Source of the DNA: an uncultured Luminiphilus sp.
GTDB taxonomy: Bacteria; Pseudomonadota; Gammaproteobacteria; Pseudomonadales; Halieaceae
Assembly: GCA_938084055.1 (NCBI GenBank)
Contig: CALKDK010000059.1
Location: 1-59,917, forward strand
Length of the DNA: 59,917 nt
Reading direction: 5' to 3'
The first letter of the stretch is position 1; every line of letters begins with the position of its first letter. A program made the translations under genes and the position numbers. The notes beneath the pieces were generated by a model. That model was not told the origin of the DNA. It was given only the letters and a program-made list of their open reading frames with translations, and did not search any database. This document shows positions 1-9,032 of this stretch, piece after piece.

Positions 1-459
1 GCTGCCGGCCAGGTACCTTGCTTCCAGCATGCTGGTGAATATCGTCAGATCATCCTTGGCAAGCGCACCACATTCTTCCTGCGTTCTGACGCTGGATCCC
101 ACTTTGAGGCCCATATCCCATAAATTACGGAGTAGCTCGGAAAGCTTTGCCTCGGTCCGCTCGTCCGGTGTCTCAGCCACCAGAATGAGCAAATCGATAT
201 CTGAATAAGGGTAGAGCTCGCCGCGACCATAGCCACCCGCAGCGGCCAGGCACAGATCGGTTCGATCTTTGAGGTGGTATTGCCATACATGCTGGAGGAC
301 ATTGTCGACAGCGGCCGCGCGCGCCGCCAGCAACGGCCATACCGGCTGGGTGGGATGAAAATTATCGGCAATATCCGACGTAATGGTTGCCAGGTAAGCC
401 TGGCAGTCATGGACCGGATCGCCCGAGTCAGGAATTGGGCTGCTGATGTGCTCAGACAT
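1..459 (-). CDS. glnD: GlnD, bifunctional uridylyltransferase/uridylyl-removing enzyme (N-terminal part)
   Basis: This is the first 153 codons of a gene that runs off the left edge; E. coli GlnD is about 890 residues. GlnD senses glutamine and attaches UMP to, or removes it from, PII proteins in the cytoplasm, controlling nitrogen assimilation. The nucleotidyltransferase signature GGYGRGELYPYSDIDLL lies at about residues 75-91, with the two metal-binding aspartates of the DID motif. The start is the ATG at 459, six bases downstream of the map stop codon, so both genes are probably co-transcribed. The pairing map-glnD opposite rpsB is the usual gammaproteobacterial arrangement. The domain is seen directly; the catalytic HD and ACT domains lie outside the window. 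Confidence 0.93.
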   Translation of the reverse strand, partial: MSEHISSPIPDSGDPVHDCQAYLATITSDIADNFHPTQPVWPLLAARAAAVDNVLQHVWQYHLKDRTDLCLAAAGGYGRGELYPYSDIDLLILVAETPDERTEAKLSELLRNLWDMGLKVGSSVRTQEECGALAKDDLTIFTSMLEARYLAGS

Positions 460-465
460 TCTGGT

Positions 466-1245
466 TTAACAGGGCAGGACTTCAGGGGTCCGTCGAGTAA
501 AAACCTCACAGCCCTCAGCGGTAACCGCCAGCGTGTGCTCCCACTGGGCCGATAGGCGTCCGTCACGTGTTGTCACGGTCCAGCCGTCCTTGGTATTAAG
601 TTTGGTATGGCGCTTGCCCGCATTGATCATGGGTTCGATGGTGAAGGTCATACCCTCTCGGAGCACCTCACCATTTCCAGGCGTGCCGTAGTGCAGTATC
701 TGCGGTTCTTCATGAAAGATGCGGCCAATCCCATGACCGCAGTATTCACGAACCACTGAATAGTAGTTTTCCTCAGCGTACTTCTGGATGACGTGGCCAA
801 TATCCCCCAGGGTGGTGCCCGGTCGGACGATCGCCAGCGCTTTATAGAGGCACTCCTGCGTGATACGCATGAGGCGCTGGGCGTGTGGGGCCACGTCGCC
901 CACACCCACCATGATACTGGTATCGCCGTGCCATCCATCTTTAATAACGGTCACATCGATGTTGATGATATCGCCATTGCGGAGCTTTTTGTTGTCGGAC
1001 GGAATTCCGTGGCAGATCACATCGTTGATGGAGGTGCATATGGATTTCGGAAATCCGTGGTAGTTCAGAGGGGCGGGTATGGCCTTCTGGACATTGACGA
1101 TATAGTCGTGGCAGATCCGATCTATTTCTCCGGTTGTCATACCGACTTCAATTTGCGGTTCAATCATCTCCAGAACTTCAGCGGCGAGACGACCAGCGAC
1201 CCGCATGCCGGCGAGTTCCTCGGATGTTTTGGGCGTGACGGGCAT
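466..1245 (-). CDS. map: Methionine aminopeptidase type I
   Basis: Removes the initiator methionine from nascent proteins in the cytoplasm. The 259-residue protein starting at MPVTPKTSEE keeps the E. coli numbering: His79 (ICHG), metal ligands Asp97 (NIDVT) and Asp108 (HGDTS), then the ligand motifs CGHGIG, TIEPM and WEHTL. An upstream ATG-type start at 1290 would add 15 residues not expected for the family, so 1245 is preferred. No strong Shine-Dalgarno is visible. It is transcribed away from rpsB and followed after six bases by glnD. The identification is secure. Confidence 0.96.
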   Translation of the reverse strand: MPVTPKTSEELAGMRVAGRLAAEVLEMIEPQIEVGMTTGEIDRICHDYIVNVQKAIPAPLNYHGFPKSICTSINDVICHGIPSDNKKLRNGDIINIDVTVIKDGWHGDTSIMVGVGDVAPHAQRLMRITQECLYKALAIVRPGTTLGDIGHVIQKYAEENYYSVVREYCGHGIGRIFHEEPQILHYGTPGNGEVLREGMTFTIEPMINAGKRHTKLNTKDGWTVTTRDGRLSAQWEHTLAVTAEGCEVFTRRTPEVLPC

Positions 1246-1314
1246 GTTGTGCGTTATCTCAGAGCGACCAGGGATTCCTAGTGTAACCAAAGCGGTACCT
1301 GCTGTCCCTTGGGG

Positions 1315-1343
1315 TTCACCGGGAAATCTATTTATGGTATAAC
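1315..1343 (+). promoter_or_regulatory. Predicted rpsB promoter with GC-rich discriminator
   Basis: A -35-like TTCACC (1315-1320) and a -10 TATAAC (1338-1343) are separated by 17 bp, with an extended -10 TGG just before. The bases after the -10 are GCGCGCC, a GC-rich discriminator typical of stringently controlled ribosomal promoters. The site is correctly placed in the divergent map/rpsB region. Confidence 0.6.
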
Positions 1344-1349
1344 GCGCGC

Positions 1350-1497
1350 CTCGCCGGAATAGGTCCGGTGACGCTCGGGCGGAAGCCCGCGTGCAATGAC
1401 CGACACACGCATGTCATGAGACCCGGGCCGGGTGCCGAGATTCGGTTGGACCCTGGGCGGCTTGCGGAGGCTTAACCCAAACTTCAGGAAAATCGCT
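1350..1497 (+). promoter_or_regulatory. rpsB 5' leader RNA, structured
   Basis: About 150 bases of leader precede rpsB. Visible hairpins include CCGGA/TCCGG near 1354-1370, CGGGC-GGAA-GCCCG near 1376-1390 and ACCCGG/CCGGGT near 1421-1434. In E. coli the rpsB leader is the target of S2 autoregulation; that the same holds here is inference. Confidence 0.45.
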
Positions 1498-2262
1498 ATG
1501 ACACAGGTAAGCATGCGTGATCTGCTGCAGGCAGGCGCACACTTCGGGCACCAGACCCGCTTCTGGAACCCAAAAATGGATCGATTCATTTTCGGGGCAC
1601 GCAATAAAATACATATCATCAACCTCGAGTATACCGTTCCGGCGTTCAACGAAGCCCTGCAACATGTCCAGCGGCTCGCGAGCAACAAAAACAGCATCAT
1701 GTTTGTGGGCACCAAGCGTGCAGCGGGTAAGGTAATTGCAGAGGAGGCCAATCGCTGTGGGATGCCCTATGTCAGCCACCGCTGGTTGGGCGGTATGCTC
1801 ACCAACTACAAGACCGTGCGCTCATCCATCAAGCGTCTTCGTGAGCTTGAGGATCAGGAATCTGACGGGACGTTTGCCAAGCTGACCAAAAAAGAGGCCC
1901 TGATGCGCACCCGTGCGAAAGAGAAGCTGGAGCGCTCGGTGGGTGGTATTAAGGAGATGAGCGGTTTGCCAGATGCGCTGTTTGTCATCGATGTGGATCA
2001 TGAGCGCATTGCCATCACCGAAGCGAACAAACTTGGGATCCCGGTAATCGGCATAGTCGACACCAACAGTGATCCGGATGGGATTGACTATGTCGTGCCC
2101 GGTAATGACGACGCTATCCGCGCAATCAGGCTGTACGTGAAAGCCGTAGCGGATGCGGTAATGGCAGGCAAGGCAGAGCGTGGCGAAGTCCCCGCCGCTG
2201 AAGAATTCGTTGAGGTGGAAGCACCGTCCGAAGGTAGCGAATCGGCTGAGGCCGAGAGCTGA
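1498..2262 (+). CDS. rpsB: 30S ribosomal protein S2
   Basis: Structural protein of the small ribosomal subunit. The 254-residue protein begins [20 protein letters not shown] and carries the S2 motifs [10 protein letters not shown] and [10 protein letters not shown], ending in an acidic Glu/Ala/Ser tail typical of the family. An in-frame upstream start at 1432 adds 22 residues and is rejected because the family start is the ATG at 1498. It is followed by tsf after 114 bp. That spacer contains several short hairpins (for example TGCCGC/GCGGCA near 2265-2286 and GGTCGG/CCGACC near 2335-2356), as in other rpsB-tsf operons with partial attenuation. Confidence 0.98.
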   Translation: MTQVSMRDLLQAGAHFGHQTRFWNPKMDRFIFGARNKIHIINLEYTVPAFNEALQHVQRLASNKNSIMFVGTKRAAGKVIAEEANRCGMPYVSHRWLGGMLTNYKTVRSSIKRLRELEDQESDGTFAKLTKKEALMRTRAKEKLERSVGGIKEMSGLPDALFVIDVDHERIAITEANKLGIPVIGIVDTNSDPDGIDYVVPGNDDAIRAIRLYVKAVADAVMAGKAERGEVPAAEEFVEVEAPSEGSESAEAES

Positions 2263-2376
2263 TAATGCCGCCGCGCATCCCGCGGCAATTGTCACAAACA
2301 GGGCCTTGGTCCTGTCCCACACTGTTCATGGAAGGTCGGTTGGGTAGTGCCGACCGGGCTAATTGAGGATTCAGGT

Positions 2377-3234
2377 ATGTCTGCATTATTGGTGAAGGAG
2401 CTCAGAGAGCGCACCGGACTTGGGCTTCTGGAGTGCAAAAAGGCGCTCAAGGAAGCCGACAACGATATTGAGGTTGCCATCGAAGCCCTGCGAAAATCCA
2501 GCGGCATGAAGGCGGCGAAAAAAGCCGGCCGGATCGCGGCTGATGGGGTGGTAACAACCCGCATCGCAGAGGACGGAAGTTACGGTGTCCTGGTCGAGGT
2601 CAACAGCGAGACCGACTTTGTGGCGCGTGACGAAAACTTTTTGGGGTTCGTTGCCTCCGTCGCCGATACACTTTACGCGGAGCGCTCGGCGGATCTCGAA
2701 TCGATGAAGTCGGGTGGAGTCGAGGAGGCGCGACAGGCGCTGGTGCAGAAAATAGGGGAAAACATTGCTGTTCGACGCGCTTCCCTGGTGACCGCTGATA
2801 GCGGAGTGGTCGGTGGCTATGTCCACGGTAATAACCGTATTGCGGTCCTCGTTGAGTTGCGCGGTGGTGATCAGGATCTTGCAAGGGATGTGGCTATGCA
2901 CGTGGCCGCGGTTAATCCGCAGGTCGTGTCTCCCGATGATATGCCGGAGGCGACGTTGGACAAAGAGCGGGACATCTTTACCGCCCAGGCGCAGGATTCT
3001 GGCAAACCCCCTGAAATCATTGAGAAAATGATTGGCGGTCGTATCAAGAAATATCTTGCTGAAAACAGCCTCACCGAGCAGGCCTTTGTCAAGGATCCTG
3101 ACATTACGGTAGGGAACCTGGTCAAAGCGGCAGGGGCCGAGATTGCTTCTTTTGCCCGGTTTGAAGTGGGAGAGGGTATTGAGGTTGAGAAGGTCGATTT
3201 TGCGGATGAAGTCGCTGCGCAGTTGAATGCCTGA
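2377..3234 (+). CDS. tsf: Elongation factor Ts
   Basis: Guanine-nucleotide exchange factor that regenerates EF-Tu-GTP. The 285-residue protein starts [14 protein letters not shown], followed by the family motifs LLECKKAL and [11 protein letters not shown] (about residues 80-90), and has the normal length. The start at 2377 is preferred over an in-frame upstream start at 2347 because it matches the conserved N-terminus and follows a CAGG box. It forms the usual rpsB-tsf pair. A short hairpin followed by six T residues near 3238-3268 may end the transcript before pyrH. Confidence 0.98.
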   Translation: MSALLVKELRERTGLGLLECKKALKEADNDIEVAIEALRKSSGMKAAKKAGRIAADGVVTTRIAEDGSYGVLVEVNSETDFVARDENFLGFVASVADTLYAERSADLESMKSGGVEEARQALVQKIGENIAVRRASLVTADSGVVGGYVHGNNRIAVLVELRGGDQDLARDVAMHVAAVNPQVVSPDDMPEATLDKERDIFTAQAQDSGKPPEIIEKMIGGRIKKYLAENSLTEQAFVKDPDITVGNLVKAAGAEIASFARFEVGEGIEVEKVDFADEVAAQLNA

Positions 3235-3392
3235 CCCCGACCACTTCAAGGGTCGTACCCGAGCTTTTTTAAGGGTCGGCCATGTTTTTTATGGTCATAT
3301 GTCGCTTCCCGGTGCCCGCTGGGGAACTATCGGCCTGACGGCAGGCTCAATCGTCCGGTAGGATGACCTCGTCAGCGGAGAGGGGACGGCCT

Positions 3393-4109
3393 GTGGCCAG
3401 CGAGAAGATATACAAACGGATCCTGCTCAAACTCAGTGGTGAGGCACTCACGGGAGACGAGACCTTTGGCATAGATCCCAAGGTGCTTGATCAACTGGCG
3501 CTGGAGGTGGGCCAACTCGTTGGTATTGGCGTCCAGGTCGGGCTTGTCGTTGGTGGCGGTAACCTGTTTCGCGGTAAGGCATTGCAGGCTGCGGGCCTGG
3601 ACCGTGTCACAGGCGACCATATGGGCATGTTGGCCACGGTTATGAATGCCCTTGCCCTGCGCGATGCCCTTGAACGCTCTAATATAGCGACCCAGGTGAT
3701 GTCGGCGATTCCCATGAGTGGGGTTGTTGATCACTATGACAGACGCAAGGCCATCAGAGCCCTCGCCAATGGTGACGTCGTTATCTTTACCGCAGGAACT
3801 GGCAATCCATTTTTTACCACCGACTCTGCTGCCTGCCTGAGGGGAATAGAAATTAATGCAAACCTGGTTTTGAAAGCGACCAAGGTTGATGGCGTCTACA
3901 GCTCTGATCCCATGAAGGACACCAACGCCGTGCGTTACGAGGAGCTTACCTTTGACGAGGTACTCGACCGTAAGCTTGAGGTGATGGACTTGACTGCAAT
4001 TTGCCTGTGCCGTGACCATGATTTACCCGTGCGGGTATTCGACATGGCCCAGCGGGGCGCGCTGCTCAGTATTGTCAGGGGTGGTTCTGAGGGTACCCTG
4101 ATTAACTAG
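3393..4109 (+). CDS. pyrH: UMP kinase
   Basis: Phosphorylates UMP to UDP in pyrimidine nucleotide synthesis; cytoplasmic hexamer of the amino-acid kinase fold. The protein contains [13 protein letters not shown] at the N-terminus, [32 protein letters not shown] and KATKVDGVY, all diagnostic for PyrH. I choose the GTG at 3393, giving 238 residues. It has a GGAGAGGGG Shine-Dalgarno 7 bp upstream and leaves a [10 protein letters not shown]-terminus like E. coli. The ATG at 3363 would add ten unlikely residues. It is followed by frr, the standard order. Confidence 0.97.
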   Translation: MASEKIYKRILLKLSGEALTGDETFGIDPKVLDQLALEVGQLVGIGVQVGLVVGGGNLFRGKALQAAGLDRVTGDHMGMLATVMNALALRDALERSNIATQVMSAIPMSGVVDHYDRRKAIRALANGDVVIFTAGTGNPFFTTDSAACLRGIEINANLVLKATKVDGVYSSDPMKDTNAVRYEELTFDEVLDRKLEVMDLTAICLCRDHDLPVRVFDMAQRGALLSIVRGGSEGTLIN

Positions 4110-4156
4110 GTAGTAAATTTCTTCAAGCACCGTGTGAACAAGTGGGGATTAGAGCC

Positions 4157-4714
4157 ATGATCGATGACATTCACGCTGAGGCCGGGGAGCGCATGACCAA
4201 GGCTCTGGAGGCGCTGGGGCACCACTTCAACAAGATTCGCACTGGGAGGGCGCATCCCAGTTTATTGGACGGAATCCGCATCGAGTATTATGGCGCTGAT
4301 ACACCGCTCAACCAGCTCGCCAACATTAACGTTGAGGACGCGAGAACACTGGCGGTTATGGTTTTTGACAAGAGCATGACACCCGCGGTTGAGAAGGCGA
4401 TCATGAAATCCGACCTGGGCTTGAATCCCGCGACCGCGGGCGACGTGATTCGCATACCCATGCCGATGCTCACCGAGGAAACGCGCCGTGGATTTATCAG
4501 GCAAGCGAAGGCTGAAGCCGAGTCTGCGCGTGTTTCCATACGGGCTGCCCGGAGGGATGCCAACGGCATGCTGAAGGAGCTTCTGAAGGACAAGGAAATT
4601 TCCGAGGATGATGAGCGGCGAGCACAGGACGCCATCCAGAAACTGACGGACAGCTATGTGGCCAAGGTGGAAGACGCCCTGACTGCCAAGGAAGCTGACC
4701 TGATGGAAATCTAA
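4157..4714 (+). CDS. frr: Ribosome recycling factor
   Basis: Splits post-termination ribosomes together with EF-G. The 185-residue protein has the expected length and the motifs [15 protein letters not shown] near the N-terminus, [12 protein letters not shown] in the middle and [20 protein letters not shown] near the C-terminus. The family start MIDDI at 4157 is preferred to the in-frame GTG at 4142. It lies 47 bp after pyrH and 31 bp before uppS, consistent with one transcript. Confidence 0.98.
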   Translation: MIDDIHAEAGERMTKALEALGHHFNKIRTGRAHPSLLDGIRIEYYGADTPLNQLANINVEDARTLAVMVFDKSMTPAVEKAIMKSDLGLNPATAGDVIRIPMPMLTEETRRGFIRQAKAEAESARVSIRAARRDANGMLKELLKDKEISEDDERRAQDAIQKLTDSYVAKVEDALTAKEADLMEI

Positions 4715-4745
4715 TGCGTCCTGCAGCGCACAGGGTGGTGCGGCG

Positions 4746-5534
4746 ATGAACAGGCCAATTGAAACCGAAATCGTCAATTTTTGCTCAGCACCCCGTCACA
4801 TCGCCATCATTATGGACGGCAATCGACGCTGGGCGAGCCGCCAGGGGCTGCCGACGCCAGCGGGTCATCGCGCGGGGGTCGACGCTGTTCGTTTGACCCT
4901 CGAAGCCTGCCAGACGCAAGGTGTCGAAGTTTTGACCTTATTTGCTTTCAGCAGCGAAAACTGGGGCCGTCCCGAGAGCGAGGTCAGGGCGCTGATGGCC
5001 CTGATGTGCCACTATCTCCGGCGAGAGGTACAGAAGCTGCAGCGAGATAACATACGCCTGCGTTTTGTCGGTCGGCGTGACCGCTTGAGTCCTCGTTTGC
5101 AGCGTCTGATGGCGCGCAGCGAGAAGGCCACCCGTGAAAATACGGGAGCAACGCTGGTTCTGGCGGTGGATTATGGCGGTCGATGGGACCTGACCAATGC
5201 CGTTCGTCGCCTCGCGAGCGCGGTGGCGTCCGGTAACCTCGAGCCTGACGAAATCAATGAAACGCATCTGGACGGAGCATTGTCGCTTGGGGATCTGCCG
5301 CCACCTGACCTGTGCATTCGCACCGGGGGAGATACCCGCATATCCAACTTTCTGTTGTGGCAGTTTGCCTACACCGAGTTTTATTTCAGCAACTTACTCT
5401 GGCCAGATTTTGACCAGCACGCGTTGGCGGCTGCAGTCGATGATTTCAGGGGACGCGAGCGTCGTTTCGGGGTGCGTGGTGTTGCCGGTGCCGGTGCGCT
5501 GAAGCACTCCCTGGACATTCCCCGGGGGTTTTGA
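4746..5534 (+). CDS. uppS: Undecaprenyl diphosphate synthase (cis-prenyltransferase)
   Basis: Adds isopentenyl diphosphate units to farnesyl diphosphate, making the C55 lipid carrier used for peptidoglycan and O-antigen synthesis. The protein (262 residues) shows the signature HIAIIMDGNRRWA with the catalytic Asp, then FAFSSENWGR, and near the C-terminus LCIRTGGDTRISNFLLWQ and YTEFYF. It is followed directly by cdsA with no gap. The assignment is secure. Confidence 0.97.
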   Translation: MNRPIETEIVNFCSAPRHIAIIMDGNRRWASRQGLPTPAGHRAGVDAVRLTLEACQTQGVEVLTLFAFSSENWGRPESEVRALMALMCHYLRREVQKLQRDNIRLRFVGRRDRLSPRLQRLMARSEKATRENTGATLVLAVDYGGRWDLTNAVRRLASAVASGNLEPDEINETHLDGALSLGDLPPPDLCIRTGGDTRISNFLLWQFAYTEFYFSNLLWPDFDQHALAAAVDDFRGRERRFGVRGVAGAGALKHSLDIPRGF

Positions 5535-5536
5535 GA

Positions 5537-6373
5537 GTGCTACGGCAGCGGGTCATTACGGCCGTCATATTGGCATTGGTATTTCTGGCTGCCGTGGCCA
5601 TCCTGCCGCTAAACGCACTGGCCCTGCTCTTCGGCGCGGTCGCAGCGGCGGCGGCTTGGGAGTGGTCGTCGCTGGCCGGGTGGACGCAGCCCTGGCAGCA
5701 CGGTCTTTATTCGTTGTGCTTCATTCTCCTGTTGGGCGGCTTGTGGTTGGGGTACGGATTTAACGAGGCGCCGGCGCCCGAGGTGTTTCAACCCTGGCTG
5801 GGCGTTGCCTGTCTGTTCTGGTCCCTCGCGATGCTGTTGGTTGAGAGCTACCCCCGCACGGCGTGGTTGTGGCGCAGTGCGGTCGCTCGCAGTTTTATGG
5901 GATGGTTGATATTGGCAGCTACGTGGCTGGCGTCCCTGTTTCTGTTGACACTGCCTGGTGGTTCATTATTGATGGTAGTGCTGGTTTTGGGTGTTGCCAC
6001 GGCTGATATTGGCGCCTATTTTTCAGGTCGCCAGTGGGGACGGCACAAACTCGCCCCCAGTGTGAGTCCGGGCAAGACCTGGGAAGGGTTCTGGGGTGGT
6101 CTTGCCGGTGTAATGACTCTCACGCTCTTGATTATTACGGTTTTGCCCCGTCATCTTTCCCACCTGCCCATCGTGACACTGGTTTTGATCGGGTTGGCCC
6201 TCGCGGGCGCTTCGGTCCTCGGTGATCTTACTGTCAGTATGGTCAAGCGAGTCAGCGGTGTGAAGGATTCAGGGGTCCTTCTACCCGGGCATGGTGGCTT
6301 ACTCGACAGAATAGATGGTCTCTGTGCCGCTGCCCCCGTCTTTGCCCTTGGCCTGATACTCGCGGGGTACTGA
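5537..6373 (+). CDS. cdsA: Phosphatidate cytidylyltransferase (CDP-diacylglycerol synthase)
   Basis: Converts phosphatidic acid and CTP into CDP-diacylglycerol at the inner membrane, the branch point of phospholipid synthesis. About eight hydrophobic segments span the 278-residue protein. The C-terminal half holds the CdsA signature region: SPGKTWEGFWGG, then SVLGDLTVSMVKRVSGVKDSG and LPGHGGLLDRIDGL. Two starts are possible. TTG at 5531 would overlap the uppS stop. GTG at 5537 has a GGGGG box about 7 bp upstream, and I prefer it. dxr begins two bases after the stop codon. Confidence 0.95.
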   Translation: MLRQRVITAVILALVFLAAVAILPLNALALLFGAVAAAAAWEWSSLAGWTQPWQHGLYSLCFILLLGGLWLGYGFNEAPAPEVFQPWLGVACLFWSLAMLLVESYPRTAWLWRSAVARSFMGWLILAATWLASLFLLTLPGGSLLMVVLVLGVATADIGAYFSGRQWGRHKLAPSVSPGKTWEGFWGGLAGVMTLTLLIITVLPRHLSHLPIVTLVLIGLALAGASVLGDLTVSMVKRVSGVKDSGVLLPGHGGLLDRIDGLCAAAPVFALGLILAGY

Positions 6374-6374
6374 C

Positions 6375-7565
6375 ATGGATCAGGTACTCATTCTCGGCGC
6401 CACAGGGTCCATCGGCCTCAGTACGCTCGATGTGCTGGAGCGCCACCCAGATCGCTTTAGTGTTCACACGCTGACGGCTAACCGTTCAGTGGAAAAGATG
6501 TTGGAACTGGTGGTTAAACATCAACCAAAGTGCGCGATCATGGCCTGTCCAGAGGCAGCGGCCGAACTTGAGGCCAGACTGCCATCGAGCTCTGGTACTG
6601 CCGTTTTATCAGGACAGAATGCGCTGCAGGAGGTCGCCTCTGCGCCAGAAATTGACGTGGTGATGGCGGCTATTGTTGGTTTTGCAGGACTGCGTCCAAC
6701 ACTTGCGGCCGCGCGACATGGAAAGCGCCTCCTGCTGGCCAACAAGGAGGCCCTTGTCAGCGCTGGAAGGGTTTTTATGGAAGCGGCTCGGGCGGGTGGC
6801 GCCATCCTGCTGCCTATCGACAGCGAACACAACGCCATGTTTCAGTGCATACCAGCAAACCCCCTGGGGCACCCGGAAATGGCAAGTGTTGAAAAGATCC
6901 TGCTGACCGCCTCGGGGGGGCCTTTTCGCGGTCGTTCAAGGGATGACCTTAACGCGGTCACGCCAGAGCAGGCCTGTGCCCACCCGAACTGGTCCATGGG
7001 TCGAAAGATTTCAGTCGATTCGGCAACACTGCTCAATAAAGGCCTTGAGCTCGCGGAGGCCTGCTGGCTGTTTGACTGCATGCCCTCGGATATAGATGTG
7101 GTGGTACACCCCCAAAGTATTATTCATTCCCTGGTGCGGTTTACCGATGGTTCTGTCCTCGCCCAGCTGGGTAACCCTGATATGCGCACACCCATAGCCT
7201 ACGGCCTGTCATGGCCTGATCGTATCGAAGCGGGCGTAGCGCCGCTGGATCTGGTCGATGTCGCCCGACTGGATTTTCAGGCACCGGATCTCGATGCATT
7301 TCCCTGCCTGCGTCTGGCGCAGGAGGCCATCACGGTCCCCGGCGGCATGTGTATCCTCAATGCGGCCAACGAGGTCGCTGTAGCGGCGTTCCTGTCCGGT
7401 CGGATCCCATTCACCGCGATAGATTTGGTTATCGAGCATAGCCTCATTTCTGTGCCGGCAGGCGAGCCCCAGGATCTGGGGGCGGTTGAGGCACTGGATC
7501 ATGACGCCCGGTCCTGTGCCACCGATCATGTCGAGCGGCTTTGCCGCGCTTCAGTCGGGGGTTGA
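6375..7565 (+). CDS. dxr: 1-deoxy-D-xylulose 5-phosphate reductoisomerase
   Basis: Second step of the MEP isoprenoid pathway, making 2-C-methyl-D-erythritol 4-phosphate with NADPH. The 396-residue protein has the N-terminal NADPH-binding GATGSIGLSTLDV, the ALANKEALVSAG-type segment (LLANKEALVSAG), the metal-binding DSEHNAMFQC and TASGGPFRG. The C-terminal helical domain includes HPQSIIHSLV and NAANEVAVAAF. It sits between cdsA and rseP exactly as in many gammaproteobacteria and supplies precursor for the neighbouring UppS. Confidence 0.97.
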   Translation: MDQVLILGATGSIGLSTLDVLERHPDRFSVHTLTANRSVEKMLELVVKHQPKCAIMACPEAAAELEARLPSSSGTAVLSGQNALQEVASAPEIDVVMAAIVGFAGLRPTLAAARHGKRLLLANKEALVSAGRVFMEAARAGGAILLPIDSEHNAMFQCIPANPLGHPEMASVEKILLTASGGPFRGRSRDDLNAVTPEQACAHPNWSMGRKISVDSATLLNKGLELAEACWLFDCMPSDIDVVVHPQSIIHSLVRFTDGSVLAQLGNPDMRTPIAYGLSWPDRIEAGVAPLDLVDVARLDFQAPDLDAFPCLRLAQEAITVPGGMCILNAANEVAVAAFLSGRIPFTAIDLVIEHSLISVPAGEPQDLGAVEALDHDARSCATDHVERLCRASVGG

Positions 7566-7569
7566 ATCA

Positions 7570-8922
7570 ATGGATTTACTTTGGACAGTAGCAAGCGCCC
7601 TGGTGACCCTTGGTATTCTCGTGGCATTTCATGAGTACGGTCATTTTTGGGTCGCCCGACGTTGTGGCGTGAAGGTACTGCGCTTTTCCATCGGTTTCGG
7701 GACGCCGCTGTGGCGCACCCGGGATAGCCAGGGTACCGAGTACACAGTCGCTGCGATTCCGCTGGGGGGTTACGTTCGTATGCTCGATGAACGAGAGGGC
7801 GACGTTGATCCCAGCGAGGTTCACAGAGCTTTCAATCGGCAATCTGTCTGGGCCAGAATTGCAATTGTCAGCGCCGGCCCGTTGGCCAACTTCCTGCTCG
7901 CAATTCTGGTTTTTTGGTGCCTGTTCCTAAACGGAGAACGGGGCCTTATTCCTGTTGTGGCGAGCGTTGTACCCGAGACTCCCGCCTACTTTGCTGGTGT
8001 GGAGCCGGGGCAGGAAATTACGGAGGTGGACGGGCGACCCACCCCGACAGTCAACGCACTGAGCTTCAGGTTGCTGGAACGCCTCGGTGATACGGGTTTT
8101 ATTGAGCTCACTGTCCGTTACCCGGGTTCCGAGGTTGAGTACCGATCAGATGCACCGATTGACCGGTGGCTGGCAGGTGATGAGGCCCCCAATCCCGTCG
8201 TGGGCCTGGGCATTAACCTGCAATTTCCGCCCCTTTTGCCAGTTGTGGACAGCGTCATCGCCGATGCCCCCGCGGAAGCGGCGGGGTTTCTGCCAGGTGA
8301 TCTCATCCTTTCCGCTGATGGGACGGCCATGCCACTTTGGTCGGACTGGGTGGATTATGTGCGTGCCGGGCCCGGGCAGCCGATGGAAATAGCGATTGCT
8401 CGTGATGGCGTCGAAGTCCTGCTGTCGGTGACGCCGAAAGAAACTCTTTCCGGTGGCGAGGTCTTTGGCAGCGTGGGTATGGCTGTGCGGGCGCCGGATA
8501 TACCCGAGTCCAGCCTGCGCAGCTTCGAGCGTGGGCCGGTGGAAGCACTGGGTGCCGCACTGCAGAGAACTCTGGATCTGGTACTTTTCACCTTCGAGTC
8601 GATCGTCAAAATGATTCAGGGGCTGATATCGACCGCCAATCTGTCCGGTCCTATCACCATCGCCCAGGTGGCCGCCTCTTCAGCCGAGTCGGGATGGCAG
8701 TCCTGGCTTGGATTTTTGGCGCTACTCAGCATTTCCCTTGGCGCGTTGAATCTGTTGCCGATACCCGTCCTCGATGGTGGTCACCTGCTGTTCTATTTCA
8801 TAGAAGCCCTGACCGGGCGAGCCGTTTCGGATCGGGTGCAGGGGTTGGGATATCAAATGGGGCTTATAATGGTGATGAGTCTCATGGCCTTTGCCCTGTA
8901 TAATGACGTAAGCCGACTGTGA
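7570..8922 (+). CDS. rseP: RseP site-2 zinc metalloprotease
   Basis: Inner-membrane intramembrane protease of the sigma-E envelope stress response, which cuts RseA after DegS. The 450-residue protein starts MDLLWTVASALVTLGILVAF and carries the zinc motif HEYGH near residue 22 in the first membrane segment. Two PDZ-like regions sit in the middle and the conserved NLLPIPVLDGGHLLFYFIEA near the C-terminus. An in-frame upstream start at 7486 overlaps dxr and is rejected. It is followed by bamA, so outer-membrane stress signalling and outer-membrane assembly genes are adjacent. Confidence 0.96.
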   Translation: MDLLWTVASALVTLGILVAFHEYGHFWVARRCGVKVLRFSIGFGTPLWRTRDSQGTEYTVAAIPLGGYVRMLDEREGDVDPSEVHRAFNRQSVWARIAIVSAGPLANFLLAILVFWCLFLNGERGLIPVVASVVPETPAYFAGVEPGQEITEVDGRPTPTVNALSFRLLERLGDTGFIELTVRYPGSEVEYRSDAPIDRWLAGDEAPNPVVGLGINLQFPPLLPVVDSVIADAPAEAAGFLPGDLILSADGTAMPLWSDWVDYVRAGPGQPMEIAIARDGVEVLLSVTPKETLSGGEVFGSVGMAVRAPDIPESSLRSFERGPVEALGAALQRTLDLVLFTFESIVKMIQGLISTANLSGPITIAQVAASSAESGWQSWLGFLALLSISLGALNLLPIPVLDGGHLLFYFIEALTGRAVSDRVQGLGYQMGLIMVMSLMAFALYNDVSRL

Positions 8923-9032
8923 TGGAGAGTCCTCTGGGTTGGCGGGGTTACCGAATTTGTATCGGTGCCGCATATGGCTTTTCAACCCGTCATGCCCCTG
9001 GGCTTGGGTTATCTTGGAGACGACGTCCACTG